From: Roseateles chitinivorans
GTDB taxonomy: Bacteria; Pseudomonadota; Gammaproteobacteria; Burkholderiales; Burkholderiaceae_C
Reading direction: 5' to 3'
NCBI RefSeq assembly: GCF_002761755.1
Contig: NZ_PEOG01000014.1
Span: 1 to 64,000 of the forward strand
Length of the DNA: 64,000 bases
The stretch's first letter is position 1. The number at the start of each line of letters is the position of its first letter. Below, in pieces: positions 21,272 to 28,268 of the stretch. The notes beneath the pieces were generated by a model. That model saw nothing but the letters and a program-made list of their open reading frames with translations. It ran no database searches and was not told the origin of the DNA. The translations under genes and the position numbers were made by a program.

Positions 21272-21575
21272 GACTGTTCTCTGTTTCGGCGGCCGCCTCC
21301 GCGAGGTCTCGTCGGGGTCAAGCCTTGCCGTTTGTCTTTCCTGTTTCCATCGGTGGGTTTGAATCACCGGATGTGACAGGAGCTGCGGCGGAGTGTAGGC
21401 AGCGAAGCCCCGCTGCATCGGCCCCTCCCCCTCAGCCGGGGGTACGGTCCCGCGTGGTTTTTGTCACAGTGTTCCCGCAGATCGCACAGGCGGTGAAGAT
21501 GCGGTGATGGCATGGACAACACTGCCCGTCCAGACAATCGCTGGTATCGTGCGTTGTCCCCCGCCTGCCCCCGCC
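21272..21575. other. Divergent intergenic region between the PEP-CTERM gene and the receiver gene
   Basis: About 300 bp with no supported gene. It must hold promoters for both flanking genes, which are divergently transcribed. I see no convincing -35/-10 pair, palindrome or known operator. Confidence 0.4.
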
Positions 21576-21953
21576 ATGTCGTCCCCCACCGCCCCCCGCC
21601 ACGTCCTCTATGTCGAGGATGACCGCATCAACATCGTGCTGATGGAGGAGGTGTTCCGCCTGATGCCCGGCTGGACGCTGGACGTCGCCGAGACCGGTGC
21701 CCAGGCGATGGAGATGCTGCCGCGCGTCATGCCCTCGCTGGTGCTGATGGACATGAACCTGCCCGACATGAACGGCCTGGAACTGATGGCGCTGGTGCGC
21801 GCGGACGTCCGCCTGGCCCAACTGCGCTGCATCGCGCTGTCGGCCGACGTGATGGACGACCAGCGTCAGCGCGCACGCGCCGCGGGCTTCCAGGATTACT
21901 GGCTCAAGCCGATCGACGTGCGCCAACTGCGCGCCGCGCTCGAGCGGCTCTGA
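21576..21953 (+). CDS. Stand-alone CheY-like receiver protein
   Basis: This is a single-domain response regulator of 125 residues that would be phosphorylated by a histidine kinase and act by protein-protein contact. It has no DNA-binding domain. The acidic pocket is VEDD (residues 13-16), the phospho-acceptor is D59 in LVLMDMNLPDMNG, and the conserved Lys is in WLKPID. The switch Thr/Ser is the serine of ALSADV. The start (MSSPTAPRHV) directly precedes the receiver fold. A longer start at 21504 is possible but unlikely. No kinase is adjacent, so its partner is unknown. Similar orphan receivers are often encoded far from their hybrid kinases. Confidence 0.9.
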   Translation: MSSPTAPRHVLYVEDDRINIVLMEEVFRLMPGWTLDVAETGAQAMEMLPRVMPSLVLMDMNLPDMNGLELMALVRADVRLAQLRCIALSADVMDDQRQRARAAGFQDYWLKPIDVRQLRAALERL

Positions 21954-21961
21954 CGCGCTCG

Positions 21962-21990
21962 CCGCGCGCGCTCCCTGCAGGAGCGCGCGG
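21962..21990. terminator. GC-rich hairpin after the receiver gene
   Basis: ccgcgcgcgctcc-ctgca-ggagcgcgcgg forms about an 11-bp stem nine bases after the receiver stop. It lacks a T-run on the plus strand, so it may be a weak terminator or an mRNA 3'-end stabiliser. Confidence 0.5.
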
Positions 21991-22000
21991 ACGCAAAAAA

Positions 22001-22017
22001 GCCCGCGCGAGGCGGGC
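22001..22017 (-). terminator. Intrinsic terminator of the SWIB-domain gene
   Basis: The stem gcccgc/gcgggc is followed on the minus strand by six T residues (22000-21995). A second small hairpin (gaggccttgcggcctc, 22036-22051) lies just before it. Both are within 60 bp of the stop at 22057. Confidence 0.8.
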
Positions 22018-22056
22018 CTTGTCCTGAACGCAGAAGAGGCCTTGCGGCCTCCGCGC

Positions 22057-22476
22057 TCAATCCTTCAGGTGGCTGTTGATCAGGCGGGTCATCTCGAACA
22101 TGTCGGCCTTGGGCTTGCCGAAGATTTCCTTCAGCTTCGCGTCGGCATTGATGACGCGCTTTTGCGCAGCGTCCTGCAGGTTGTGCTTCTTGATGTATTC
22201 CCAGACCTTCTTCACCACGTCGGTACGCGGCAGCGGCTTGTCGCCGACGATCGCGGCCAGCGCGGGGCTGGGGGTCAGGGCCTTCATGAAGGCGGCGTTG
22301 GGGGTGCGCTTCTTGGCGGGAGCGGCAGCCTTCTTCGCGGGAGCTGCCTTCTTCGCGGGCGCGGCCTTCTTCGCAGGTGCCGCCTTCTTCGCGGGAGCGG
22401 CGGCCTTCTTCGCCGGAGCCGCCTTCTTGGCCGGTGCCGCCTTCTTGGCGGGCGCGGCCTTCTTCGCAGTTGCCAT
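22057..22476 (-). CDS. SWIB/MDM2-domain protein with histone-H1-like Lys/Ala/Pro tail
   Basis: This is probably a nucleoid-associated or DNA-binding protein, since the tail resembles eukaryotic and bacterial histone H1-like tails. The 139-residue protein begins MATAKKAAPAKK and carries about nine KKAAPA-type repeats up to about residue 57. A SWIB/MDM2 fold follows (about 62-138; FMKALTPSPALAAIVGD, WEYIKKHNLQD and INADAKLKEIFG are the typical landmarks). A GGAGA sequence lies eight bases before the chosen ATG. An in-frame ATG 15 bases upstream overlaps that site and is less likely. SWIB proteins are also found in Chlamydia and Burkholderiales. The exact role here is inferred from the domain and charge only. 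Confidence 0.9.
   Translation of the reverse strand: MATAKKAAPAKKAAPAKKAAPAKKAAAPAKKAAPAKKAAPAKKAAPAKKAAAPAKKRTPNAAFMKALTPSPALAAIVGDKPLPRTDVVKKVWEYIKKHNLQDAAQKRVINADAKLKEIFGKPKADMFEMTRLINSHLKD
22306..22470 (-). repeat. KKAAPA-coding short tandem repeats
   Basis: About nine imperfect 15-18-bp units encode Lys-Lys-Ala-Ala-Pro-Ala in the N-terminal tail of the SWIB protein. The DNA repeats could expand or contract by slippage, changing tail length without breaking the frame. Confidence 0.8.
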
Positions 22477-22761
22477 TTCGATTCTCTCCATCAAGGGTTG
22501 TTGATGTGCCGGGCCCTGGTGAAGGTCTGACGCCTTCGGTACTCGTTGGCACCCTGCGCGGGCAATGGTACTGCGCACCTCTCCCATTGAGAAGGCTCTG
22601 GCAGGGGGAAAACGGCCTCGAAGTCAACGCCGTCCCCCGTGTTTGTCGCGGGCGCGCATCAATCTCCGCATGTCCGACACGCACGATGCCTGCGCGCCTA
22701 CGGGGTTCCCCGTGGTCCACGTGCCGTGCGCCTCACGACGCCGTCACCATCGGTGGACGGC

Positions 22762-24201
22762 TCAGTACACGTCGCGCCGGTAGCGCCCCTCGCGGATAAG
22801 CCCGTCGACATCGGCCTCGCCGAGCGTCTCGCGCAGCACCGCGTCGACCGCGCCCGCCATGCCTTGCAGGCTGCCGCAGACGTAGATCGCGGCGCCCTCC
22901 GCGATCCACTCGCGCAGGCGCGGTGCCTCACGCGCGAGCAGGTGCTGCACATGCACACGCTCCGCCTGGTCGCGCGAGAAGGCCCAGTCCACGCGGGCCA
23001 GCACGCCGTCGCGCTGCCAAGCCTCGATCTCGTCGCGGTAATGCGCGTCGTGTGCCGACTGCCGTTCACCGAAGAGCAACCATGCCGGCGCGGCGCCGCC
23101 GATCCCCGTGTTCATGCGGCTTGCCGAGCGCGCCTTGAGGTGCGCGCGCAATCCTGCCAGGCCGGTGCCGTTGCCAACGAGGATCAGCGGTCGGTCGGTG
23201 TTCGTGCCGATGCGGAAGCTCGCGTGCGGACGCAGGCGCAGCGCGACGCCGCCGCCGATGGCGAGCCGCTGCGTCAGCCATCCCGACGCCAGGCCCGGCG
23301 TGCCGTCCTCGCGCGCGGTGCGGCGCACCATCAGCTCGACATGGCCGTCCGCGGGCAGCGACGCGATCGTGTATTCGCGCGGCCGCCGCGCGTCCTCGTC
23401 GGTCGCATCGGCGGCTTCGCCGGCGACGCTCACCTGCACGAGATCGCCGGCCTCCCAGACGGGCAGCGACGATCCGTCCGCCGGCACCAGCTCGAGGTGG
23501 AACACCGGTCCACCTTGACTGCCCGGATTCAGATGACGACGCTGGGTCAGGCGCCAGGACGTGAACACCGGCGCCTCCCACTCGGCCAGGTCGGCGGTGC
23601 CGGCCAGGTGACTCAGGCGTTGCCGCCATTGCGACAGCGCGTGTTCATCGGCCCGATCGGCCTCGATGCGATCGAACATCGACCGCGCGCCGCGCTCGCG
23701 CAGCCAGGCGTCGAGCGCGCGTCCGAAACCGCAGAAGTGGGTGTAGGTCGCATCGCCCAGCGCCAGCACGCCGACCTGCAGCGAAGACAGGTCGAGGCCG
23801 CCGGCCGCGTCCGACGCTTCCGCCGCCATGAGGTCGCGCGCGAACGGCGCCGCGCTGTCGGGCGCGTCGCCTTCGCCGTAGGTGCTGGCGATGAAGAGCG
23901 CGTGCCGCGCGCCACGCAGCGCATCGCGATCCACCTCGCCGAGCGCGGCGACGCGCACCGGCATGCCGGCCAGGTGCAGCGCCTTGGCGGTCTGCCAGGC
24001 GATCTGCTCGGCCTGGCCGGTCTGGCTGGCATGCAGCACCAGCACCGGCGCGCCCGCGTCGGCGGCCGGCAGCAGCGCGGCGGATTCCTCGGCCGCCTGG
24101 CGTCGCCGGCGGCGATGCCGCCACCAGACGGCGGCGCACATCAGCAGGTAGAGCGCGAGCAGCAGCAGCGCCGCCGCGGGACGGGACAGGATCGCAGCCA
24201 T
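22762..24201 (-). CDS. Membrane-anchored diflavin reductase (sulfite-reductase-flavoprotein-like, iron operon)
   Basis: An electron-transfer flavoprotein of 479 residues that would move electrons from NAD(P)H through FAD to FMN. After one N-terminal transmembrane helix (AALLLLALYLLMCAAVWW) and an Arg cluster (RRHRRRRR-like), it has a flavodoxin domain (about 50-190; LHASQTGQAEQIA, STYGEGDAPDSA, LGDATYTHFCGF), a FAD-binding domain (REYTIASL) and an NAD(P)-binding domain (LVGNGTGLAGLRAHL). It resembles CysJ, but no cysI is nearby, and it is the last gene of an iron-uptake operon. Reduction of ferric iron, of a siderophore complex or of the PepSY membrane protein is the likely role. Its ATG overlaps the apbE stop (TGATG), indicating translational coupling. 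Confidence 0.88.
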   Translation of the reverse strand: MAAILSRPAAALLLLALYLLMCAAVWWRHRRRRRQAAEESAALLPAADAGAPVLVLHASQTGQAEQIAWQTAKALHLAGMPVRVAALGEVDRDALRGARHALFIASTYGEGDAPDSAAPFARDLMAAEASDAAGGLDLSSLQVGVLALGDATYTHFCGFGRALDAWLRERGARSMFDRIEADRADEHALSQWRQRLSHLAGTADLAEWEAPVFTSWRLTQRRHLNPGSQGGPVFHLELVPADGSSLPVWEAGDLVQVSVAGEAADATDEDARRPREYTIASLPADGHVELMVRRTAREDGTPGLASGWLTQRLAIGGGVALRLRPHASFRIGTNTDRPLILVGNGTGLAGLRAHLKARSASRMNTGIGGAAPAWLLFGERQSAHDAHYRDEIEAWQRDGVLARVDWAFSRDQAERVHVQHLLAREAPRLREWIAEGAAIYVCGSLQGMAGAVDAVLRETLGEADVDGLIREGRYRRDVY

Positions 24202-25286
24202 CAGAGCATCAGCGCGCGCATCGCGGCGGAGAAGCGCTCCTCGAAACCACCGCCCTCGATCGACGGGCGACGCCGCACGAGCCGTGCGGCGAGGCCGAGC
24301 CGGTCGGCCAGCGCGAGCCCCTCGTCGGGACCGAGCACCATCAGCGCGGTCGACCAGCCGTCGGCGGCCATCGCGCTGTCATGCACCACGGTGACCGACG
24401 CCACGCCGTGCTCGACCGGTCGCCGCGTGCGCGGATCGATGGTGTGGGAGCGCCATTGCCCATCGGCGTCGGCAAAGCATTTGCGGTAGTCGCCCGAGGT
24501 CGCGACCGACAGGCCGTGGAGCGCGATGCGCAGCGGCGCCAACCCGCAGTCGGCCGCAGGCGGCTCGAGGTCGACCCACCACGGCTGTCCATCCGGCTTC
24601 AGGCCGGCGCCGCGCAGTTCCCCGCCGATCTCGACCAGGTGATCCGGCAGGCCCAGCGCGCCCAGCACATCGGACACGCGGTCGACGGCGAAGCCCTTGG
24701 CGATCGCCGACAGGTCCAGGGCGACGCCGCCGGTCTGCACCAGCGTGCGACGCTCACCGTCCCACGGGAGCGCGTCCCAGCCGCAGTGGACACGGGCGCA
24801 GTCCTGGGCGGACGGCGGCTGGAAGCCCGCCTCGTCGTGGCGCGGCGCGAGCGCCGTCTCGCCCGAGGGACCGAAGCCCCACAGCGCCACCAGCGCGCCG
24901 GCGCTCGGGTCGTAGGCGCCACCGCTGGCGGCCGCAATGCGCAGTGCCGCGTCGAGCACCGTCGCGAAGCCATCGGGCAACCGACACACCGTGCCGGCGG
25001 GCGCGCGGTTGAAGCGGCTCAAGTCGGAAGCGGCGTCCCAGCCGCTCATCTGCGCGATCACTTCGTCGCAGGCTCGGACGACGGCCGCCTCGATCGCGGC
25101 GAGCCGCAGGCCGCTCGGTCCGATGAAGCGCACCGACCAGGTCGTGCCCATCGTCTCGCCGTCCAGCGCGTGCAGCACCTGCCCCAGCGCGGGCGGCTCG
25201 CCGTCGATGCGCAGCGGGACCAGCACGCGCGGCTCGGGCGCGAGGCCCGGCGTCCGCGCGTGGGCCGTCCCGCTCGCCGGGCTCAC
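24201..25286 (-). CDS. apbE: FAD:protein FMN transferase (ApbE family)
   Basis: ApbE enzymes attach FMN covalently to Ser/Thr of target proteins, using FAD. The 361-residue protein shows GETMGTTWSVRF near the N-terminus, SGWDAASDLSRFN, an AKGFAVDRV segment, GGELRGAG, ATSGDYRKCF, HTIDPRTRRPV and AADGWSTALMVLG, the family metal and FAD landmarks. The start is a GTG at 25286 that overlaps the stop of the DUF4198 gene (GTGA), so translation is coupled. No signal peptide or lipobox follows this start, unlike the usual periplasmic ApbE. A longer in-frame start at 25418 lies deep inside the previous gene and does not add a signal peptide. No obvious flavinylation motif was found in the neighbouring proteins, so the target is unknown. 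Confidence 0.9.
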   Translation of the reverse strand: MSPASGTAHARTPGLAPEPRVLVPLRIDGEPPALGQVLHALDGETMGTTWSVRFIGPSGLRLAAIEAAVVRACDEVIAQMSGWDAASDLSRFNRAPAGTVCRLPDGFATVLDAALRIAAASGGAYDPSAGALVALWGFGPSGETALAPRHDEAGFQPPSAQDCARVHCGWDALPWDGERRTLVQTGGVALDLSAIAKGFAVDRVSDVLGALGLPDHLVEIGGELRGAGLKPDGQPWWVDLEPPAADCGLAPLRIALHGLSVATSGDYRKCFADADGQWRSHTIDPRTRRPVEHGVASVTVVHDSAMAADGWSTALMVLGPDEGLALADRLGLAARLVRRRPSIEGGGFEERFSAAMRALML

Positions 25287-26119
25287 TTCGGCAGCACCTC
25301 GAAGGTGGCGCTGACGCCGGCGCGCTGCACCGGCGCCTGACGGGTGCCGGTCGGCGCGTTGGGGCCGCGCGCCGGACCGGTGCTCGCGCCGAGGAAGTAG
25401 CGGCCGGGCTCGGCCCACTCGACGGTGAACTCGCCCTGGGCGTCGGTCTTGAGCTCGACCTCGCCGAACTTGTAGCGATAGCGGTTGCCTTCGCGCACCA
25501 GCTTCAGCTGCACGTCGGCGGCCGGCTTGCCATCCAGCAGGAGACGGAAACGGGTCTTGTCGCCATGGCTCAGATCGGTGACCGGTCCCAGCGGCAGCAG
25601 CTCCAGGCCGTCGCCCTCGGGCTTGAAGTCGACCTTGCCGGCCTCCTCCTTGCTGACGAAGGTCTGCTGGCGATTGGTCATCACCGTCAGCGCGGTGATC
25701 TCGGCGTCGGCCGGCACGTCCTTGGCGAAGCTCGCCGGCGTGCCGCGGAAGCGCTTGGTCTCGCCGCCCTGCTTGTAGCTGCCCATCATCGACTGGCTGA
25801 CGTTGCTGATGCGCCAGGTGCCGTCCTGCGTCAGCTTCACGTCGAAGCTCTCGCGGTGGCGGGCGGTGCTGCGGTTCTCGGCCTCGACGGACTTGCCGTC
25901 CGGCGCGGTGATGCGCAGCGTCTCGAGCTTGAGCGCGCGCTCGAAATTGAAGAGGTCTTCCGAGACCGCCGCGTCGAACGAGGCGACCGGCTCCTTGCCG
26001 TCGAAGGCCGCCTTGTTGGGCAGCAGCCAGGTCATGTGCGCATGCGCGGCCAGCGGCAGCAGCGCGGCGACGGCCAGCGCGACGGGGGCGAGGCGGGAAG
26101 CGATCGAGGTCTTCGTCAT
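25283..26119 (-). CDS. Periplasmic DUF4198 protein
   Basis: A secreted protein of 278 residues with a clear signal peptide (LAPVALAVAALLPLAAHA) and the typical mature start HMTWLLPN. The fold is beta-rich. The C-terminal half (about 170-255; RFRLLLDGKPAADVQLKLVREG, TDAQGEFTVEWAEPGRYFL) matches the Cna-B-like/DUF4198 repeat seen in metal-uptake operons. Family members are linked to nickel, cobalt or iron uptake and are often encoded beside TonB receptors, PepSY and DUF2271 genes, as here. A GGAG sequence lies upstream of the ATG. Biochemical function is not established. A role in handling an iron ligand or a redox partner in the periplasm is inferred from operon context. Confidence 0.88.
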   Translation of the reverse strand: MTKTSIASRLAPVALAVAALLPLAAHAHMTWLLPNKAAFDGKEPVASFDAAVSEDLFNFERALKLETLRITAPDGKSVEAENRSTARHRESFDVKLTQDGTWRISNVSQSMMGSYKQGGETKRFRGTPASFAKDVPADAEITALTVMTNRQQTFVSKEEAGKVDFKPEGDGLELLPLGPVTDLSHGDKTRFRLLLDGKPAADVQLKLVREGNRYRYKFGEVELKTDAQGEFTVEWAEPGRYFLGASTGPARGPNAPTGTRQAPVQRAGVSATFEVLPK

Positions 26120-26158
26120 GGTGGAGTGCTCCGTGTCTTGTCGGTGGACGGCGGCCGC

Positions 26159-26695
26159 TCAGGGCTTGACGTTCAGTTCCAGCGCGCCGAGCTCATGCTC
26201 GCCCTGCGCCTTGGCGGTGGCCGCGGCCTTGACCGGCCAGGTCAGCGGCAGGCGCTGCACCTCGCGCCCGCCGGCTTCGCGGCTCGACTCGACGACGATG
26301 TCGTACTTGCCCGGGGGCAGCGCGGCCAGCGCGGGGTGCGTGTCCAGCGAGATCGCATGCTCGCCCGGCGCGCGCGTCGCGGCGCTCACGCCGTCGGCGG
26401 GCACCGACAGGTTGCGGCCGCCCTGGCGCCACCACTGGCGCATGTCCTTGAGCCACTTGGTGCCGGCGTTGTTCTGCTTCTTGATGTCGTACCAGACCGC
26501 CAGCTGCGCGACGGCCGGGCCGGATTCGCCGGCCTTCTCGACCCAGACGGCGATGTAGGGGCGGTGGTACTCGGCCACGTTCAGGCGCGGCAGTTCCAGC
26601 TTGAGCTGGACGGTGGCGGCCCAGGCGGACGAGCCGGTGGCCAGGGTGCCCAGGGCACCGATCGTGAGGAGGGTACGACTTGCGGAGCGATTCAT
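26159..26695 (-). CDS. Periplasmic DUF2271 protein
   Basis: A 178-residue secreted protein with a signal peptide ending near GSSAWA. The DUF2271 landmarks are YIAVWVEKAG, LAVWYDIKK and a NNAGTKWLKDMRQWWRQGG block, then a SLDTHPALAALPPGKYDIVVE segment. DUF2271 proteins occur almost always with PepSY membrane proteins and ApbE, and are thought to take part in extracytoplasmic flavin-linked electron transfer. Their exact chemistry is unknown. Here it is preceded by the PepSY gene (114 bp gap) and followed by the DUF4198 gene (39 bp gap), both on the same strand. Confidence 0.88.
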   Translation of the reverse strand: MNRSASRTLLTIGALGTLATGSSAWAATVQLKLELPRLNVAEYHRPYIAVWVEKAGESGPAVAQLAVWYDIKKQNNAGTKWLKDMRQWWRQGGRNLSVPADGVSAATRAPGEHAISLDTHPALAALPPGKYDIVVESSREAGGREVQRLPLTWPVKAAATAKAQGEHELGALELNVKP

Positions 26696-26809
26696 GGTCG
26701 ATGTCTCGGTGAAAGGTCGGGAGGATCCTGGCGATGGCTCGGAACGGGAGAACGGTGGGAAGACCAGGCCCGACGCGCCGCGGCGGGCGCCGGTCGAGGA
26801 CAGGTCCGG

Positions 26810-27478
26810 TCAGTGGATCAGCAGCAGCGCCAGCAGCGCGGGAATGACGAGGCCCAGGCCGACCAGCGGCCAGGTGCTGGGCCGGCTGACCGCATGGAAC
26901 TTCAGGATCAGCAGGCCGGTGATGGAGAACAGCAGGCAGGCGACGGCGAAGAGGTCGATGAACCAGCTCCAGGCCACGCCGGCATGGCGCCCCTTGTGCA
27001 GGTCGTTGAAATAGGAGATCCAGCCGCGATCGGTGTCCTCGTACTCGACCTCGCCGCTGTCGCGCGCGATCCGGACCCAGGCGTCGCCGCCGGGGCGCGG
27101 CATCGCGAGGTAGACCTCGTCGCGGTTCCACTCGGCGTCCCGGGCATCGATCGGCCGGCCGAGTGCCTTCGCCAGCCAGGCACGCACCGGTGCGGGCACA
27201 GCGGCCTTGCTGTCGGCCTCGTCGGCCGAGCGCGGCTTGAGCGTCGCGGCGAGCTCGGCGGGCAGTTGCGCGGTCCTGCTGACGATCGCGGGCTTGGACT
27301 CGATGTCGGCGGCATGGTTGAGCGTGATGCCGGTGACCGCGAACAGGATCATGCCGATCAGGCAGATCGCCGAGCTGATCCAGTGCCACTGGTGCAGCTG
27401 CTTGAGCCAGGCGGCGCGCGCGGCGGGGCCTCTGCCGGGCTTGGCGGAGGAGGAGGAAGACATGTCGGCCGGCGTCAT
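26810..27478 (-). CDS. PepSY-associated transmembrane protein
   Basis: An inner-membrane protein of 222 residues. It has TM1 (WISSAICLIGMILFAVTGI, about 34-52), a periplasmic domain (about 58-165, containing WVRIARDSGEVEYEDTDRGW and a FNDLHKGRH motif), TM2 (about 168-190) and TM3 (about 200-220). The LHQWHW and LHKGRH histidines are conserved in PepSY_TM proteins, which resemble ferric reductase-type heme or flavin electron carriers. It sits 18 bp after piuC. Two in-frame ATGs (codon 1 and codon 6) are possible, and neither has a clear Shine-Dalgarno. Electron transfer from the cytoplasm to the periplasm for iron release is the likely role, inferred from context. Confidence 0.87.
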   Translation of the reverse strand: MTPADMSSSSSAKPGRGPAARAAWLKQLHQWHWISSAICLIGMILFAVTGITLNHAADIESKPAIVSRTAQLPAELAATLKPRSADEADSKAAVPAPVRAWLAKALGRPIDARDAEWNRDEVYLAMPRPGGDAWVRIARDSGEVEYEDTDRGWISYFNDLHKGRHAGVAWSWFIDLFAVACLLFSITGLLILKFHAVSRPSTWPLVGLGLVIPALLALLLIH

Positions 27479-27496
27479 CGGAACGGTCTCGCGTGC

Positions 27497-28177
27497 TCAG
27501 GTCTCGGCCCAGAGCCGGAGCAGGTTGTGATAGTGGCCGGTGAGGGCGGTGGTCTCGGCATCGTCGCCGAGCCGGCCGCGCAGCTTCTGCACGGTCTGGT
27601 CGAGCTCGAACAGCATCGCCCGCTGCCAGTCCTGGCGGATCAGGCTCTGCGTCCAGAAGAACGAGGACACCCGCGCGCCCCGCGTCACCGGCGTGACGCG
27701 ATGCAGGCTGGTGCTGGCATAGACGATCAGGTCACCCGCGGGCAGCTTGACCTCGTGCGTGCCGTAGGTGTCGACGACCTCCAGCTCGCCGCCGTCGTAC
27801 TCGTCGGGCTCGCTGAGGAAGAGCGTCGAGGACACGTCGCTGCGCAGGGGCTGGTCGGTGCCCTGCTGGCGCATGATCGCGCCGTCGATGTGGAAGCCGT
27901 ACTGCTCGCCGCCCTCGTAGCGGTTGAACAGCGGCGCCAGGGTGCGCAGCGGCAGCGCGGCGGAGATGAACAGCGGATGCCGCGCCAGCACCTGCCGGAT
28001 GTGGGCGCCGATCTCGCGCGCCACCGGATGGTCGACCGGGAGCTGCCGGTTCTGCTTGACCTTCGCGCCCTGCTCGCCCACGGTGGCGCGGCCGTCGGTC
28101 CAGTCGGCGGCATCCAGGAGCTTGCGCATCTCGCGCACGTCCTGCTTGCTGAGCACTTCGGGGATGTGAAGCAACAT
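27497..28177 (-). CDS. piuC: Fe(II)/2-oxoglutarate dioxygenase PiuC (PKHD-type hydroxylase)
   Basis: A cytoplasmic or periplasm-facing oxygenase of the YbiX/PiuC family, thought to modify catecholate siderophores or their uptake. The 226-residue length and the metal ligands H96, D98 and H159 plus the 2-oxoglutarate arginine R169 (YGFHIDGAI and [12 protein letters not shown]) match the E. coli YbiX positions as I recall them. It lies directly downstream of the Fiu-like receptor, the same gene pair as fiu-ybiX in E. coli and piuA-piuC in Pseudomonas. The 91-bp gap to the receptor holds a long hairpin (28215-28246) that could tune expression of the rest of the operon. Confidence 0.93.
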   Translation of the reverse strand: MLLHIPEVLSKQDVREMRKLLDAADWTDGRATVGEQGAKVKQNRQLPVDHPVAREIGAHIRQVLARHPLFISAALPLRTLAPLFNRYEGGEQYGFHIDGAIMRQQGTDQPLRSDVSSTLFLSEPDEYDGGELEVVDTYGTHEVKLPAGDLIVYASTSLHRVTPVTRGARVSSFFWTQSLIRQDWQRAMLFELDQTVQKLRGRLGDDAETTALTGHYHNLLRLWAET

Positions 28178-28214
28178 GTCCGGATCGATTCGATTCAGGG
28201 GCGGGACGGACGAA

Positions 28215-28246
28215 CGGCCCGCTCCCGCCAGGACGGGAACGGGCCG
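28215..28246 (-). promoter_or_regulatory. Intra-operon hairpin between receptor and piuC
   Basis: cggcccgctcccg / cgggaacgggccg form a 13-position stem with one mismatch and a 6-base loop. No T-run follows on the minus strand, so it is not a full terminator. It may protect the receptor mRNA 3' end or partly attenuate the downstream genes. Confidence 0.45.
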
Positions 28247-28268
28247 CGCGTACGCTACCTCAATCCGC

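Noticed and set aside
22306..22470. KKAAPA DNA repeats as CRISPR or integrative sequence
   Set aside because: They encode the Lys/Ala tail of a single open frame, with no spacers.
22762..24201. CysJ sulfite reductase flavoprotein
   Set aside because: Domain order fits, but it has an N-terminal membrane anchor, no cysI beside it, and sits in an iron operon.
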